A stretch of 64,000 bases of DNA, taken from contig CM057059.1 in NCBI GenBank assembly GCA_029945375.1, forward strand, positions 4,092,001-4,156,000, given 5' to 3'. This document shows, in pieces, positions 1 through 11,329 of the stretch. Numbering within the stretch: position 1 is the first letter of the stretch; every line of letters begins with the position of its first letter. The DNA comes from Agaricus subrufescens (Eukaryota; Basidiomycota; Agaricomycetes; Agaricales; Agaricaceae). The notes beneath the pieces were generated by a model. That model was not told the origin of the DNA. It saw nothing but the letters and a program-made list of their open reading frames with translations, and ran no database searches. A program made the translations under genes and the position numbers.

Positions 1-627
1 TGACCTTTTCCCGGACCTTCAGGGGAAGGTGGGTGTTATGGAACCAGTGAGCCAGCTCCTCCTGACCAGACCCTGTGAAGCATCTGATCAGGTGATTCAG
101 TGAGAGAGTCTGCACCCGGAACACAGCCCGGGTCCGCAGCTTTCTGAGATGTAAATGAATGGGGATGAGGCCAGCTATTGCCTCAACCCCTCCGCTTGGG
201 GACCTCTTAAACGCCCCTGTGATCCAAAGAGCAGCTCTACGCTGTATCTTGCAAAAAGAGTCCAAAAGGCCCTTGATGCTGCCTTTGTAATTGTACCACA
301 AAAGGAAACCGTATGTTGCAACAGGCAGCACACAGGTCCTGTATAGAAGCCTCTTATCCAAAGGGCATAAACCCCAGACAGAGTTACCAAGCATGCCAAG
401 CGCTTTCACAGAAGTGAATGCCTTGGTCCTGTAATACCTCAAGTGCTCTTTGAAAGTGAGCTCATGATCGAAAAAGAAGCCAAAGTAACGCCACATTACC
501 TTGGCCTGTAAAGGATTATCCTCCCCAAAAGGCCCTATCGGCAAGGGAACACCTGGGAGCTTGGGCTTCTGCTGATGTGTGAAGTGAAATAAGACTATTG
601 AACTGTCAATGAGCCCACATTTGGGCA
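1..627 (-). pseudogene. LINE ORF2 remnant (end of RT and beyond)
   Basis: Read on the minus strand with frame changes, this stretch matches the region just after the reverse-transcriptase catalytic core of the full-length LINE at 23086-29611. I can follow SIVLFHFTHQQKPKLPG near 600, an LGMLGNS-like segment near 400, LLYRTCVLPVATYG near 330, and RAALWITGAFKRSPSGGVEAIAGLIPIHL near 160-230. Stops and frame shifts interrupt it, so it is dead. It runs off the left edge, so its 3' end is outside the window. The identity as a LINE relic is firm; the right boundary (about 627) is where the similarity fades. Confidence 0.75.
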
Positions 628-1060
628 TTTTATTCCATACTATCTGGTACAGTTTGCTGTGCCTTCAGTAGGTTGTTGCGAAGGCCACCATTTGCCTGCC
701 ACTGTTTCTTGACTGGTTGGGCAGTGTCCTGGTTAGTATCATTGACAATTTTTGAGGATTGCAAAGTGGCTTTCGGACTGGTCATACTGGTACCCCAACC
801 ACACCACTCTTCTGCACCCCTGCATATTCCTTTCCCCCTGGCCACACATTACTAGTACTCACAGTATTGCTCCCATTACTATCTTCATGTGGATGTGGCC
901 TTTTCTTTGCAGTATGCTGTGACTGGGCTGGAATGATACTCTTCAGAGCAAGGGGCAACCTAGTAGGCCCCTTTCTCTTTGAGTGTGAAATAACTGTAGT
1001 GGCAGCTTGGAGAATTTTTGGGGGGGGGGTCATAAGTTGTCCATGATTTTGTTTGCTGCC
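628..1060. other. Unassigned stretch between two LINE-derived pieces
   Basis: No gene is supported here. The minus strand has an open stretch (about 782-1060) with a Lys/Ser/Pro-rich translation but no motif I recognise. A run of ten G at about 1020-1029 lies close to where the 3' end of the neighbouring LINE should be. Confidence 0.4.
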
Positions 1061-1461
1061 GGAGGCCAGGAAAAAGATGGTAAAAACAAAGCGCCAAACA
1101 ACAAAGGTGAGAAAAATAAATGAAAACAAATCCCCGAAGCACACAAACCTATGAAACGAGACAGGTGCCCCAAGCAACATATGAGAAGCCGAGGCGGGAG
1201 AGTGAGTAGGATGGGAAACTGGAAAAGAGACTTAGCATATATATACAGGACCGTATCATGAGACGCATGAACAGAGGAAAAAGGAAAGGGAAGCCGAGAA
1301 GTCCAACCGGAAACCGAAACAGGGTCTGAGCATGCTCAGGGGGATCCAGGACGGTTAGGAACCGATTACCGTTACAGGACCTGAATAAGTTTGGCACGGC
1401 CCGGAGACTGCCAAGCCAATAGGGACCTTCCTTGACCGCCCTATTCGCAACTTGGTAAAGC

Positions 1462-4400
1462 CTAAGCCTCGGGGTTGCCGCCCCTAGCTTTTTGGTAATG
1501 ATAGTAATCCGCCACTGGGATGGGGCGGATTTCTACGAGTTCCTTAGAGTGGATGATGGTGACGGGGATGAAGAGTTGGGCGAGGGTGGGGCCCGGTTTC
1601 TCGCGTATAAAGATAGGGTCGGAGAGAGGGGAGGGTTCTAAGCCGATTAGACTGCGCCGGTGGTTTTTGAGGCAATGCATGTGTTCCACATGAACGTTCC
1701 ACTCGTCCTCCTCTTTCCTGGGGCAGGAGGGGCCTTGGAAAGAGAAGGCCTTGGGATTGTCGATGAGGAACAGAATGACGTCCTCTATTCGAGTGTAGTC
1801 GTGGTCGATGCGTCTGGCGTACCAGGAGCATTCATTGAGGATGTGATGTCTAGTCTCGAGGGTGTGACAGTGACCGGGGCATGAGGTAGGAGGAGGGGGG
1901 TCGGAGTTGGTGAAGAACCGATCGCGATAGCTGCCTATAGGAGCGTGATTCGTGACAGCTTGGCAGAATCTAGCATAAAGATGAGCAGACTCAGCGGTGG
2001 AGGTGAAGAAGTATGTGCCCATCCATGGGCCATTTCCGTGTGTGGTGGGGGCGAGTTGCTCTTCCGATTCTCTGTCTGTCATAGGCAGGAACCGCTTCCC
2101 TTTGTAGAACCCAGACTTCGGGTCGTGGAATTCTTGTGTCCATTGAACGGATGCTTCTTGTTCAATGGCGAGGTGACATTTTTGCAAGGTCTGAGAGGGG
2201 GGGAAGATAGTCTTGCGATCATATGATGCATGTCTTGCACTAGTGGCGGTGCGTTTAGTGATGCATGGAGCACACTTTCGATCAAACGTTTTGTGTTTGC
2301 ATCGTGGCATGCTGGTGGCGCAAAATCCGGTAATGGTGATATGGATGTGGGGAGCGGCTTCTACTAGATCGCTGAGGGCTCCGGCAAGAGCAATGTTGAT
2401 AGATCGTCCTTTGTGAGAGGCGCTGTTGAAGAGATGTCCACGGAGGACGGGGACGCATGGTGATAAGAGTTGGATGTGGCGGATGGAATGATGTGGGTGG
2501 GCCGGAATATGTTGGATGATCTTTGTGATAGCCATGATGGCTGACCATGTATGGGCGTTCGCGATGGACGTGCGTCGTCCCGCAGGGAGGGTGTTGGAAT
2601 AGATGAGAGTACCTTGATGGGTGATGGAGTAGGCCGCATGGACGTGTTTAGGAATAGAGGGGTCGGAGGGATCGAATACATCGTCTTTTTGTTTTTTGCC
2701 AGCCATAACGGCGCATATGGAGTGGTCGGCGGGAGTGGAGATGATTTTAGAGACGAGGTCGTGATGAGCTTCGATTTCGTCCTTAGGGGCTTTCAGAGAT
2801 GAGGGAGGGATGACGAGGGTGAGTTTGTCGTGATGGATGTCCATGAACCGCTGTGCCGGCATGGCTTTAGGGTGAGTGGGGTGAAATGTTTCAGCGATGT
2901 GACTGAGACTGCTAACGTCTAATGGGGACTTAGCAGTTCTCCTTCTCGTTTTAGACATCATCTCTAGACTCTCAGGGTGAAGTTTTGTTCCCTGAGACAT
3001 GTGTTTGTATGTAAGGGCGAGGATGGGGTGACCGCGATGTAGGGTAGCGATTCTGGCTTTAGATTTGTCATGTAGTTTTTTGAGGACAATATGCATAGGC
3101 GTGAGACCCGCCATAGCAAGAGCTCCGCCTGTGGGGGTGGTGCAGAAGGCCCCCGTGATCCATAGTGACGCTGATCGATGCATCGCGTTGAATATTTTCG
3201 TGTTCGCAATGAATCCTCGAGTGCCCGGTCGGTACCAACAACTGAGGCCGTATGTGGCGATAGGGATGACACAGGAAGTGTAAAGAAGTTGTTTGTGGGT
3301 AGGGGAGAGGCCGCGCGCAGAGTTGCCGAGGATTTTGAGGCATTTTGCAGCGGAAAAGGAGCGCGTGGCATACCACTTGACGTGATATTTGAAAGTTAGG
3401 GAGCAGTCAAAAAAGACGCCTAGATATCTCCAGACATCTTTGGGGGAGAGGGGGTGGTCCCCGGTGAATGGTTCAACTCCGAGGTCAATGGAAGGGTTGG
3501 GATCCCCGGGTTTTTTGGCGAAATTAAAGAGCTCGGTTTTGGAGTGTTCCATAACCAAGCCAAATTCTGTAAATAGAGAAGTGATGTGAGTGTACGCACG
3601 GATGAGAGATTCGTGTGAACTATGGTAGTCCGAGTCTGTAGCTACGAGGAGGCCATCGTCAACATAGGAGAGAAATGAAGAGATTGGTTTAATGAACGAC
3701 TCATCTTTTTCGATCCAAGTATCTAATAAATGAAAGATTGGAGAAATATAGAGTGCGGATAGGATAGGCGATAAAGCGCTCCCTTGTCCGACTCCTACGT
3801 CACAGGTGTATTTTGGGGATTTTTTGTTATTAATGTTATACGAAGTGTGTCGGTTAACTAGATAGTCGCGGAAGAAGGAAACGACCTGGGGAGGGTATCC
3901 AAAGTGCGTTAGTGTGTCACATAAAATAGAGTGGTTCAAGGAAGGGAAAAATTGAGCGATGTCGAAAGCGAGGACCAACACGACTTGTTTGCGGCTCCAA
4001 GCGTTTCTGACCAGATGGGTAATGGCTACTGCGGCATCTTCCGTGGATCGTTGAAGAATGCCTCCGGTTTGGCATGGGTGGATGATATTGAAAGTGATGC
4101 CGTCGAATTGGAGTCGCGTAGCAATAACCTTTTCAAATAATTTACCTGTAGTGTTGAGGAGAACGATTGGTCGAAAGGACTTGATTTTGTCGTAAGTTGG
4201 TTTGCCCGGTTTGGGGATGATGACAGAGTTGGACTCTTTGAAGTGTGACGACCATGATCCAGTTTCCACGCACGTGTTGCACAGGGATACCAGGGTTGCC
4301 GTAAATTCTGGCGACGATTTGATAAGCCTTTTGAGGATGTGCCACGAGATGTTATCTGGGCCCGGAGCGGAGTTCTTGGAACAGCTACGTAGTGCATCAG

Positions 4401-5841
4401 TAATTTCAAGCGGGGAGAAAGGATTCCATGTTCTAGGGGGAAGGGGGGTTAGGTTTTCTGTGACGCTAGTGAATGTGACTCTGCGATTGTTAGTGGAATT
4501 AAACGTATTATGGATAGCGTCAAATAAGGTTGTGTCATTGTTACATGGTGTACCGTTAGCGTCCAGAATGGCTTCCGTGGTGGGGAGTTTGCGTTCTCTA
4601 GTCCACTCGATGAGATCCCATGGTCGTTTCTTATCGACTGCCGTATGTTTGATGGCTTTACTAAAGTGAGCGTTCCTTTTATCCCTGGCTAGTTTCCTGA
4701 GGGCGGAATACTTGGCAGGGTCACGTTTTGATCCTGGGAGTTGGTTCCGTTTCATGTCGTTAAACGCGTTTCTGCACTCTTTGTCCCACCATTTTTTGGA
4801 GTGGCGGGACGGCTTAGCCATAACGGCATGAGTGTGCCAAGCGTCGAAGAAGATTTTACCTATGCCTTTTGTGAATGTCTCGATTTGTTCGGCGGTCATC
4901 GGAAGACCCTGCGAGATTCTAAGGGAGTTAGTTTTGTTAATGATCTCGTTGATGAATGCATCTTCTTCTTTAGAATACCGATCAAGGAACATTTTACCAA
5001 TAGTATCCTCTTGGCCTTTGTTAGGGATTTTGATGTGGATAGGGTTGTGATCCGATCCAAACCTGCTGACGTCATCGTTTTGGACCACGGCCTGGAACCT
5101 CGGGTCCTCAAGAAACGTGGGGGAGGTGAAACAAAGGTCAATGATGGAAGGACGAACTCCGATATGCTGATGGGGGACATGAGTGGGGACAGATTGGTTG
5201 TCAAAATCGGCTCTGAGGACGCCTAGGGAGCTGAGGGCGTCGATTAGCCTGGAGCTGTGAGCGTTGGGTCCATGGTGTGCTCTCGCACCCAGGTCCCATT
5301 CGGCATCTTGAATGTTGAAATCTCCTGCACATAAGTCTAGGGGGGGGAATTGATTAGCGTCGTTTTCTAACAGGATGAGGGCCATGTGGGAGCGACCGTC
5401 ATTATAGATGTTTGCAATGTTAGTAGTTTCTTGGAGACGTCCTGGGTGTTTGAGAGTTAGTATAGATACGTCGGGGTGTTTACAAATATCCGATCTGTAT
5501 TGGGGGTTAAGAGAAGTGAGTCTCCTGTTGACGTAGGTAAGGACTCTGGGGTGGAATGATAAGGCGTTAGTACAATCGAAAGCTGGGAGGATCGGTATCC
5601 ATGAGGGGTGTATGGGTGGGCCGAAGGCATCGTCACCTTCCTTGTTGACTGTTGAGGGTTGGGCGCGGACGCGTTTCCATCCGGGTTCCTGAAATAAGAT
5701 AATGTCGATGAATGAAGCACAGCGTTCTAGAGTGAGAGAGGTATTTTCCCAACTCTTGTTAGCATTATATGACCATATGTTAAAAAGGGGGGGGGCGAGT
5801 ATTCGACACTCGTCGGGAATGGGAGTAGGTGTGTTAGACAT
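1462..5841 (-). CDS. LINE ORF2: endonuclease-reverse transcriptase
   Basis: An uninterrupted 1,459-residue frame from the ATG at 5841. The N-terminus is an exonuclease/endonuclease/phosphatase-type nuclease: SYNANKSW, FQEPGW, GDFNIQDAEWD and the terminal SDHNPIHI. The middle is a reverse transcriptase: FRPIVLLNTTGKLFEK, AFDIAQFFPSLNHS, GQGSALSPILSALY and the catalytic YVDD. The C-terminus ends in a Cys/His knuckle (CPGHC...H....C). Between RT and knuckle, where the sister LINE has an RNase H with ATDAS and FTDS, this protein shows no matching acidic residues, so RNase H looks absent or inactive. The start is set by the TAA-T-ATG junction with ORF1; a TTG nine bases further upstream is also in frame but less likely. 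Confidence 0.88.
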   Translation of the reverse strand: MSNTPTPIPDECRILAPPLFNIWSYNANKSWENTSLTLERCASFIDIILFQEPGWKRVRAQPSTVNKEGDDAFGPPIHPSWIPILPAFDCTNALSFHPRVLTYVNRRLTSLNPQYRSDICKHPDVSILTLKHPGRLQETTNIANIYNDGRSHMALILLENDANQFPPLDLCAGDFNIQDAEWDLGARAHHGPNAHSSRLIDALSSLGVLRADFDNQSVPTHVPHQHIGVRPSIIDLCFTSPTFLEDPRFQAVVQNDDVSRFGSDHNPIHIKIPNKGQEDTIGKMFLDRYSKEEDAFINEIINKTNSLRISQGLPMTAEQIETFTKGIGKIFFDAWHTHAVMAKPSRHSKKWWDKECRNAFNDMKRNQLPGSKRDPAKYSALRKLARDKRNAHFSKAIKHTAVDKKRPWDLIEWTRERKLPTTEAILDANGTPCNNDTTLFDAIHNTFNSTNNRRVTFTSVTENLTPLPPRTWNPFSPLEITDALRSCSKNSAPGPDNISWHILKRLIKSSPEFTATLVSLCNTCVETGSWSSHFKESNSVIIPKPGKPTYDKIKSFRPIVLLNTTGKLFEKVIATRLQFDGITFNIIHPCQTGGILQRSTEDAAVAITHLVRNAWSRKQVVLVLAFDIAQFFPSLNHSILCDTLTHFGYPPQVVSFFRDYLVNRHTSYNINNKKSPKYTCDVGVGQGSALSPILSALYISPIFHLLDTWIEKDESFIKPISSFLSYVDDGLLVATDSDYHSSHESLIRAYTHITSLFTEFGLVMEHSKTELFNFAKKPGDPNPSIDLGVEPFTGDHPLSPKDVWRYLGVFFDCSLTFKYHVKWYATRSFSAAKCLKILGNSARGLSPTHKQLLYTSCVIPIATYGLSCWYRPGTRGFIANTKIFNAMHRSASLWITGAFCTTPTGGALAMAGLTPMHIVLKKLHDKSKARIATLHRGHPILALTYKHMSQGTKLHPESLEMMSKTRRRTAKSPLDVSSLSHIAETFHPTHPKAMPAQRFMDIHHDKLTLVIPPSSLKAPKDEIEAHHDLVSKIISTPADHSICAVMAGKKQKDDVFDPSDPSIPKHVHAAYSITHQGTLIYSNTLPAGRRTSIANAHTWSAIMAITKIIQHIPAHPHHSIRHIQLLSPCVPVLRGHLFNSASHKGRSINIALAGALSDLVEAAPHIHITITGFCATSMPRCKHKTFDRKCAPCITKRTATSARHASYDRKTIFPPSQTLQKCHLAIEQEASVQWTQEFHDPKSGFYKGKRFLPMTDRESEEQLAPTTHGNGPWMGTYFFTSTAESAHLYARFCQAVTNHAPIGSYRDRFFTNSDPPPPTSCPGHCHTLETRHHILNECSWYARRIDHDYTRIEDVILFLIDNPKAFSFQGPSCPRKEEDEWNVHVEHMHCLKNHRRSLIGLEPSPLSDPIFIREKPGPTLAQLFIPVTIIHSKELVEIRPIPVADYYHYQKARGGNPEA

Positions 5842-5842
5842 A

Positions 5843-6748
5843 TTAATCAATGGGAATAATTACTTTATTGGGGTCGGTGGCCTCAATGGCCGCTTTCTGT
5901 GATGCGAGGCGTCGGTCTCTATCTTCTTCAATTCTTCTGAAGTGCCATTGTCGATCATGCTGGTGTTGCTTATATTCGCATGCCATTTCAAACGCCATAT
6001 GTGGACCTCCGCAGTTAAGACATTTGGGGGCGTGATTGCATGCAGGGACGTGGTCATCTGTTCGTTGAGAGGCGCAGCATGCTGCATAGAAATCGTGGTT
6101 ATCTGTGCGATGGCCGTCACCGCAGCGAGCGCATCTGTAATGGTTAATTCTGCAAGCAGACGTGCCGTGCTTCCACGGCCAACATTTCTGACATTGGGGG
6201 ACATATTCCCTGGGTCTGGCATATTTGATGCGAATGAGCTTACCGTGTACGTGGTATGGTTTATTGACGATGTGTTTAGTGTTGGCACCGTTTTGGGAGT
6301 CCCATACATCCATGAATACGACGGCAGCATCGTCGGAGCTTCGCGATTTGACGACCCTGGGGGTACGTACGCAAACTAGATCGTTAAGACGGGAGTTTGT
6401 ACTAAGGAGGTCAAGGACTTGTTCTCCTGTGAGTTTGTTGTCGTCTTTTCTGTTAAATCTGCTATTGTATAAGTCAAATCCCTTCAGGATGAGGTGAGCT
6501 GTGGACTGTGGGGCGTAAGGAACGAGAGCGTCTTCTGGTATGTCGCTCCCTGCGTCAGTTTTAAGATCAAGGGCGCAAATAAGCAAGAGGCGAAGGTCTT
6601 TAAATTCTTCGTCTCTAGGGACGACATTAAGGTAAATGTGAAACATGTTACCATTGATTTTGCCTGTCTCCGTTCTCACGTTGCTTCGGATGTTTGTTAG
6701 AGTCTTGTTCATACGTTCGAGGACCGCTCCAATGTCAATGACTCCCAT
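5843..6748 (-). CDS. LINE ORF1 (gag-like, zinc knuckle), 5'-truncated
   Basis: A 301-residue frame ending in TAA one base before the ORF2 ATG. The C-terminal half carries three Cys/His knuckle-like motifs: CQKCWPWKHGTSAC, CARCGDGH...C and CLNCGGPH...C. Upstream is an RNA-binding-like stretch with FMDVWDSQNG, matching FEVWDSKSGG of the other ORF1. The other LINE's ORF1 has 646 residues; this one starts about halfway, so MGVIDIG is probably a chance start created at the truncation point. The protein would package LINE RNA, but this copy probably cannot do so. Confidence 0.8.
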   Translation of the reverse strand: MGVIDIGAVLERMNKTLTNIRSNVRTETGKINGNMFHIYLNVVPRDEEFKDLRLLLICALDLKTDAGSDIPEDALVPYAPQSTAHLILKGFDLYNSRFNRKDDNKLTGEQVLDLLSTNSRLNDLVCVRTPRVVKSRSSDDAAVVFMDVWDSQNGANTKHIVNKPYHVHGKLIRIKYARPREYVPQCQKCWPWKHGTSACRINHYRCARCGDGHRTDNHDFYAACCASQRTDDHVPACNHAPKCLNCGGPHMAFEMACEYKQHQHDRQWHFRRIEEDRDRRLASQKAAIEATDPNKVIIPID

Positions 6749-7694
6749 ATGCTAATACAAGCTTTATCCCATGTGACCAGCACTTTATACCACTCTGTCA
6801 GAGAGATGCCTTCCATGTACTTAGGATCCTCCAGAATATTCTTCAACATCCAGTAAAGTAACTGATCCACATAGCAAACCAGTCTTGCCCCTGTTGTGTG
6901 TAGTACCATATCATGGCCTTGGTTTCATGGCTGTTGGTGTAGCCCCATTTGCAAGTAGAGTATGGTTCCAGATATTGTATAGAGAAATGATGCAAGAAAA
7001 TGCCCAGCACATCATGAATCAAGGTCTCCACAGTTAACCATGTATTCTGTGTAAGATATGGCAGCTTAAGACACATGGACTCGTCGCTGATAAGCAGATT
7101 TTGTGGCATATAACCAATATCTTCCACTAGAGCACCATTCCAACATACAGGCTGCCTCAGTATGAAGCCCAGCCATGGAACACGCTCTGACCACCAGTAT
7201 GGCACTTGAAAGCCTCCACTCCCACATTGTTGAAGGTCGTGATATCATCAATGTTAAGTTCACTGGGAAGCTGAACATCTCTAGCACAGTTTGGTGAGTA
7301 GTACACATCACCATTGATAAGGTATGCTTGACCTGGCATTGTCACAAAAGAAAAAATTGGAAAAAAGTTTGGAACACAATGGGGTGAAGTTCCTGGAGAC
7401 CCAAGAAGATATAGAATATGTTACCCCAGAAACCTGAGGTGGTAAACAGTGATATCCAGGAAACCCACGATGTGATAGATGATTTTGGATTTGAGTGGGG
7501 GCCACAGAGGGCTCAAGGAAGGTGGAGGAGGTGGTTGCAGTGATGGTTTTTTTTGATGCCATCAGCAAAACATTGATAGTGGTCAGATGATCAATGTTTG
7601 TTGATTGTTGATGGTATGTGACTCTAACACTGGTGATCCATTGGTGTGATGGTGGTGTGACCCCATCACAGCTCATCTCTCTCTCCCCTTTCAT
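6749..7694 (-). pseudogene. Unidentified decayed protein-coding gene
   Basis: Minus-strand frames join, with shifts, into a coherent Trp-rich globular protein: LNIDDITTFNNVGVEAFK, VPYWWSERVPWLGFIL, ISDESMCLKLPYLTQNTWLT, HHFSIQYLEPYSTCKWGYTNSHET and MLKNILEDPKYMEGISLTEW. Stop codons and at least one frame change break it, and the LINE at 1060-6748 abuts its 3' side. It reads like a real former gene rather than a transposon, but I cannot name the family. Confidence 0.45.
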
Positions 7695-8974
7695 CTACAA
7701 GGGCCTCAAAGTGCTGGTAAGTCATCAGTGACCAACTCTCTTGGCTCATTACTCTTTAGAATCTGAGCCCATGATGAAGATGAACTATGATCAATATCAA
7801 GTTCTGCTCCTGAGCACAGGCAGTGTTAACCATCTCCCCATTTTTCCTCACATAGGGATCCTGTGCCTACATTCCAGTATACCGGGTTTCCATTATAGAC
7901 ACTCTACCCACCACCACCTTCTACATTCTGCTGGCTACAATCTGATCCAAATGCTACCTGTCTATGGTCTCAGCTCATGACACAATTTACAATAGTTCTC
8001 AGTAGTTGCAGACCTACGCTGCAATGTTCTGATTACCTGATGTGCATGTATCCCTAGTAGTCAATGACACTATTCCTTATGTCTGACTTGCTTATGTGCT
8101 GCTAGAAGAAGTGAGGTTGTTCAAATGTGACCATTGGCTGCAAAAGTTTTCTGTGCTGTGCAGCCATATATATTTCACCTGCAACTGTCACATCTACTCC
8201 ACATCCAATCCACCTTGGCAGAAGCAACCAGGAGGTCCAAGGTCAGGTGTCCGTGTCCTTGTTGTGGGTTGGTTGATCCTTGCATAAGGCAATAGCACCA
8301 GGAATGCCAGCTAAAGAGTGCTTCACTCAGAGCCAGGATTATTTGCCACTATCGACACGCTGGCTCCATGAGAATGAATATGAGTACCACCAAAAGGAAA
8401 GGTTCTCCCACATTTGCTGCCCCTCCCATTCCAGCTACTTCTCTGCCATCCTCCCCCCCCCCCCTCAGATTCCTTTTGTGGCTGCAGATGATGTGCTGCA
8501 TATAGCCAAACTACCTACTTCCTTGGCTAGCAAACATACCTTCCATGAGAACCAAACAGCCACTGATACTGAGCAAGGAATTTGAGTGAGAGAGAAAATG
8601 GGGATGGCAATGGACTGAACCTGGAGACCAGCTTCTCAACCTGTACAACAGTTGGTTGAAGAAGACAATCAGGAGGATAATCAGGAAGGACTTGCACTCA
8701 CAAATGATGCGCTCTACAACTTGTTATTTGCGGATGAAGACTACAAAATGAATGATGACCCCAAAAGCAACAACAAAATGGATGATGGGGCAAGCAATGA
8801 ACTTCTCACCAATGTGGCAGGAATCACTCTCTGGGATAGAGTTCTGGAGCACTGTAAATGCCAGGTGGCAGCCTTAGCTTGGTCTTTCTACTCATATTCC
8901 TACTCTCATGTATCTCATTGATTGGCAGATATTTCTCAAAGCCTTGGTGAGACCGATATCAACATTCTCCTCAA
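7695..8974. other. Decayed sequence, no assignable gene
   Basis: Only short open stretches on both strands. The plus-strand stretch 8652-8921 (EEDNQEDNQEG..., acidic, MNDDPKSNNKMDDG) may be the upstream part of the transposase relic that follows, but no motif proves this. A C run lies at about 8451-8464. Confidence 0.35.
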
Positions 8975-10926
8975 GTGCAGGTACAGTTCCAAAAGAAGCA
9001 TTGTTTACAAGTTGGTGTGATTCTGGGTCCCAAGAGACCATTGGACTTGGATTCCTATCTTTGGCCACTTGTTCAAGAGTTAATCCAGCCCAAAGTTGGT
9101 GTCAAGGCTAGGGATGCAGTCACCCAGGCATATTTTCTCCTGCATGCTTATCTCATCCTTCTTTTTGGTGACATCCCTGCCATGGCCCTCATTATGAATA
9201 TGAAAGGCTCAAATGCAATTAGTCTGTGTTGTGTTTGCAAAGTCCAAGATGTATGCAATCATCTTGCAAGCAAAAAGACTTACTATGTCCCTTTGCGATG
9301 GGACAATATCCCTAATGCCAATGCCATCCGTTATGATCTGAGAGATCTCCTGCTATGGACTCATTGTGAATTAATGGAACAAGCCATTGCTGTGCAAATG
9401 TCACCTACCAATACCACATTTGAGAACCTCACAAAGCAATACAGTATCAAGGGTGTACCAGTCCTTTCAAATGTATCTGCAATCTCATTTCCTGAATCCT
9501 TCCTGTTTGATTTCATGCATCTGGTTTGGGAAAACCTAATCCCCAACCTAATATTATTCTGGATTGGCGAGTTTAAAGACTTAGATCATAGTGGTAAGGG
9601 CTATTCAAATGGTCCTCAAGTTTGGGAGGAAATTGGAAAGGCTACAGAGTATTGTGGATCAATGATGCCCTCTTCTTTTGGTGCCAGAGTTCCTAACATT
9701 GCCAAGAAGTAGTTGCAAATGTCTGCTGAAATGTATTCAAATTGGATGCTCTTCATTGCCCCAATTGTTCTCCGTGGAAGATTCCCAAATGTGTTATACT
9801 ATAAGCACTTCATGCAGCTTGTGAGGCTACTCAAGCTTTGCCTTTCTCTTGAAATCAATGAAAAGATGCTACATGAGATTAAAGAGGGCTTTGTTCTCTG
9901 GATATGCAATTATGAACAGTAAGAATATCTATAATCTACTCTTTCAATCCAATCTTGATGATGCTCAGGTACTATTACCGCAGCCAACCAATGTGACTCT
10001 CTGCTTGCCTGTTGTCCCTCCATGTGTTACTTCATATTGCATGGGGAATTTGCATTGCTGGCCTGGTCTGAGGTTACTGGGCTTTCCCAATGGAACATGA
10101 ATGTAATAACCTACTTTGTGCCATCAACACTTTCATTATTGCAACCACCCACCTAAATCAAATCTGGTTGTTATACAATCTACAAGATGTGTTAAATTTA
10201 GATCCTCAGGTGAAAGTGATACACCAACAGACCTATGAATCATGTAAGCCATGTTACACTCATTTGTAGCTACTGGTTATTGACTTAGTGATCAAGATCC
10301 AACCTACAAACTTTGGGGCCCTCAACAAGAAGTGGCTCTCTCAAAGCCTTTATGCCACAGAGTTCATGCAAGTCTGGTAATGAGATTTGATGTTTCAATA
10401 TCTATCATACAAGCTGCCATTAAACTTGATGGCCCCCTTCTCCAGTATGGCAAGGTTACTTGTCTTGGGGGTGGGGACACCATGACTGCATGTGACCTTG
10501 TTGGATGGAGTGAGGACACTTGAGATGCCTCATATGTGAAGGTAAGCATTATCCCTGTTCTTCTCTAACCATATAGAATCTAACTCAAATATTTAGTACA
10601 CACTCTACATAGACCACTTTGCAAAGCAAAAGAGATGCAAGCCAGAGTTCATAGCCTGCACGTCCTTTGGACAATTGAATCATCTTCTCATCCTGGACCA
10701 AGCAGTTATTCCGCAACTACAACTCAACTCACCATCTACAATCATCTTTGCCATTATTCAGAACATGAAGAAAACAGAAGAAGAGGGTATTATTTATTGC
10801 CAAGAAACTCCTACCACTGAACCCATTGATCTGAATACCGTTGAATGTGTCATTGGGAGGGTTTGCAGTGGAAACTGTTGGGGTGTTATGGATCAAAGTG
10901 ACACAGTAACTGAGATTGAGTATTAG
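8975..10926 (+). pseudogene. CACTA-type (Tnp2) transposase relic
   Basis: Translation of 8975-9712 carries the core of fungal CACTA/EnSpm transposases: GVILGPKRPLDLDSYLWPLVQEL, FGDIPAMALIMNMKGSNA, LCCVCKVQDV, YYVPLR, GVPVLSNVSAISFPESFLFDFMHLVWEN and FGARVPNIAKK. A single TAG at 9710-9712 interrupts it, and the frame then resumes (EMYSNWMLFIAPIVLRGRFP, YYKHFMQLVRLLKLCLSLEI). Later blocks can be followed through stops and probable introns: HIAWGICIAG and YWAFPMEH near 10040-10100, GGDTMTACDLVGWSEDT near 10470-10520, and IDLNTVECVIGRVCSGNCWGVMDQS near 10826-10900. It would have cut and moved the element. The gene is dead, and I found no terminal inverted repeats. Confidence 0.8.
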
Positions 10927-11329
10927 GCACAGAACAAGTTGTGGTGACTGCTAATCCTAGGTCTGTTTATCTTATGGTTCAAACCTAGTTTTTTTTACTA
11001 TCCTAATGCACTGTTTCCGATTTCTCACTCTTATTGATACTTTACTGCCTTGTGTCCTCCATGAGCTCCTGTAGCTCTTGTTGATTCCACCTGCCCCAGA
11101 TTTGTTTAACTCTTTGAGTATACAAAACTTACACTGACTATTTCTTTCCCCACAATTCAAGGACAGTGTCTCACTGATTTTTTATACTGCCCAGCCCAAA
11201 AATCCAGGGTTCGGGTATGTAATCTACCTCTCTTTATCCTCATCCAATATGGCCCCAATATGCAGACAGAATTCTCAGGGTTTGTACATATTGTCTCTCA
11301 GTGATTGAAAATTCTAACTATTTTTTCAT

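Larger units (their letters stand above)
1060..6748 (-). mobile_element. Tad1-like LINE, 5'-truncated, two open ORFs
   Basis: A non-LTR retrotransposon on the minus strand: truncated ORF1 (6748-5843), ORF2 (5841-1462) and a 3' untranslated region running down to roughly 1060. Compared with ORF1 of the LINE at 23086-29611, the first half of ORF1 is missing. The sequence beyond 6748 changes abruptly to decayed, CpG-poor DNA, so the copy is 5'-truncated, as usual for target-primed reverse transcription. I found no clear poly(A) or target-site duplication, so the 3' boundary is an estimate. Confidence 0.75.
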
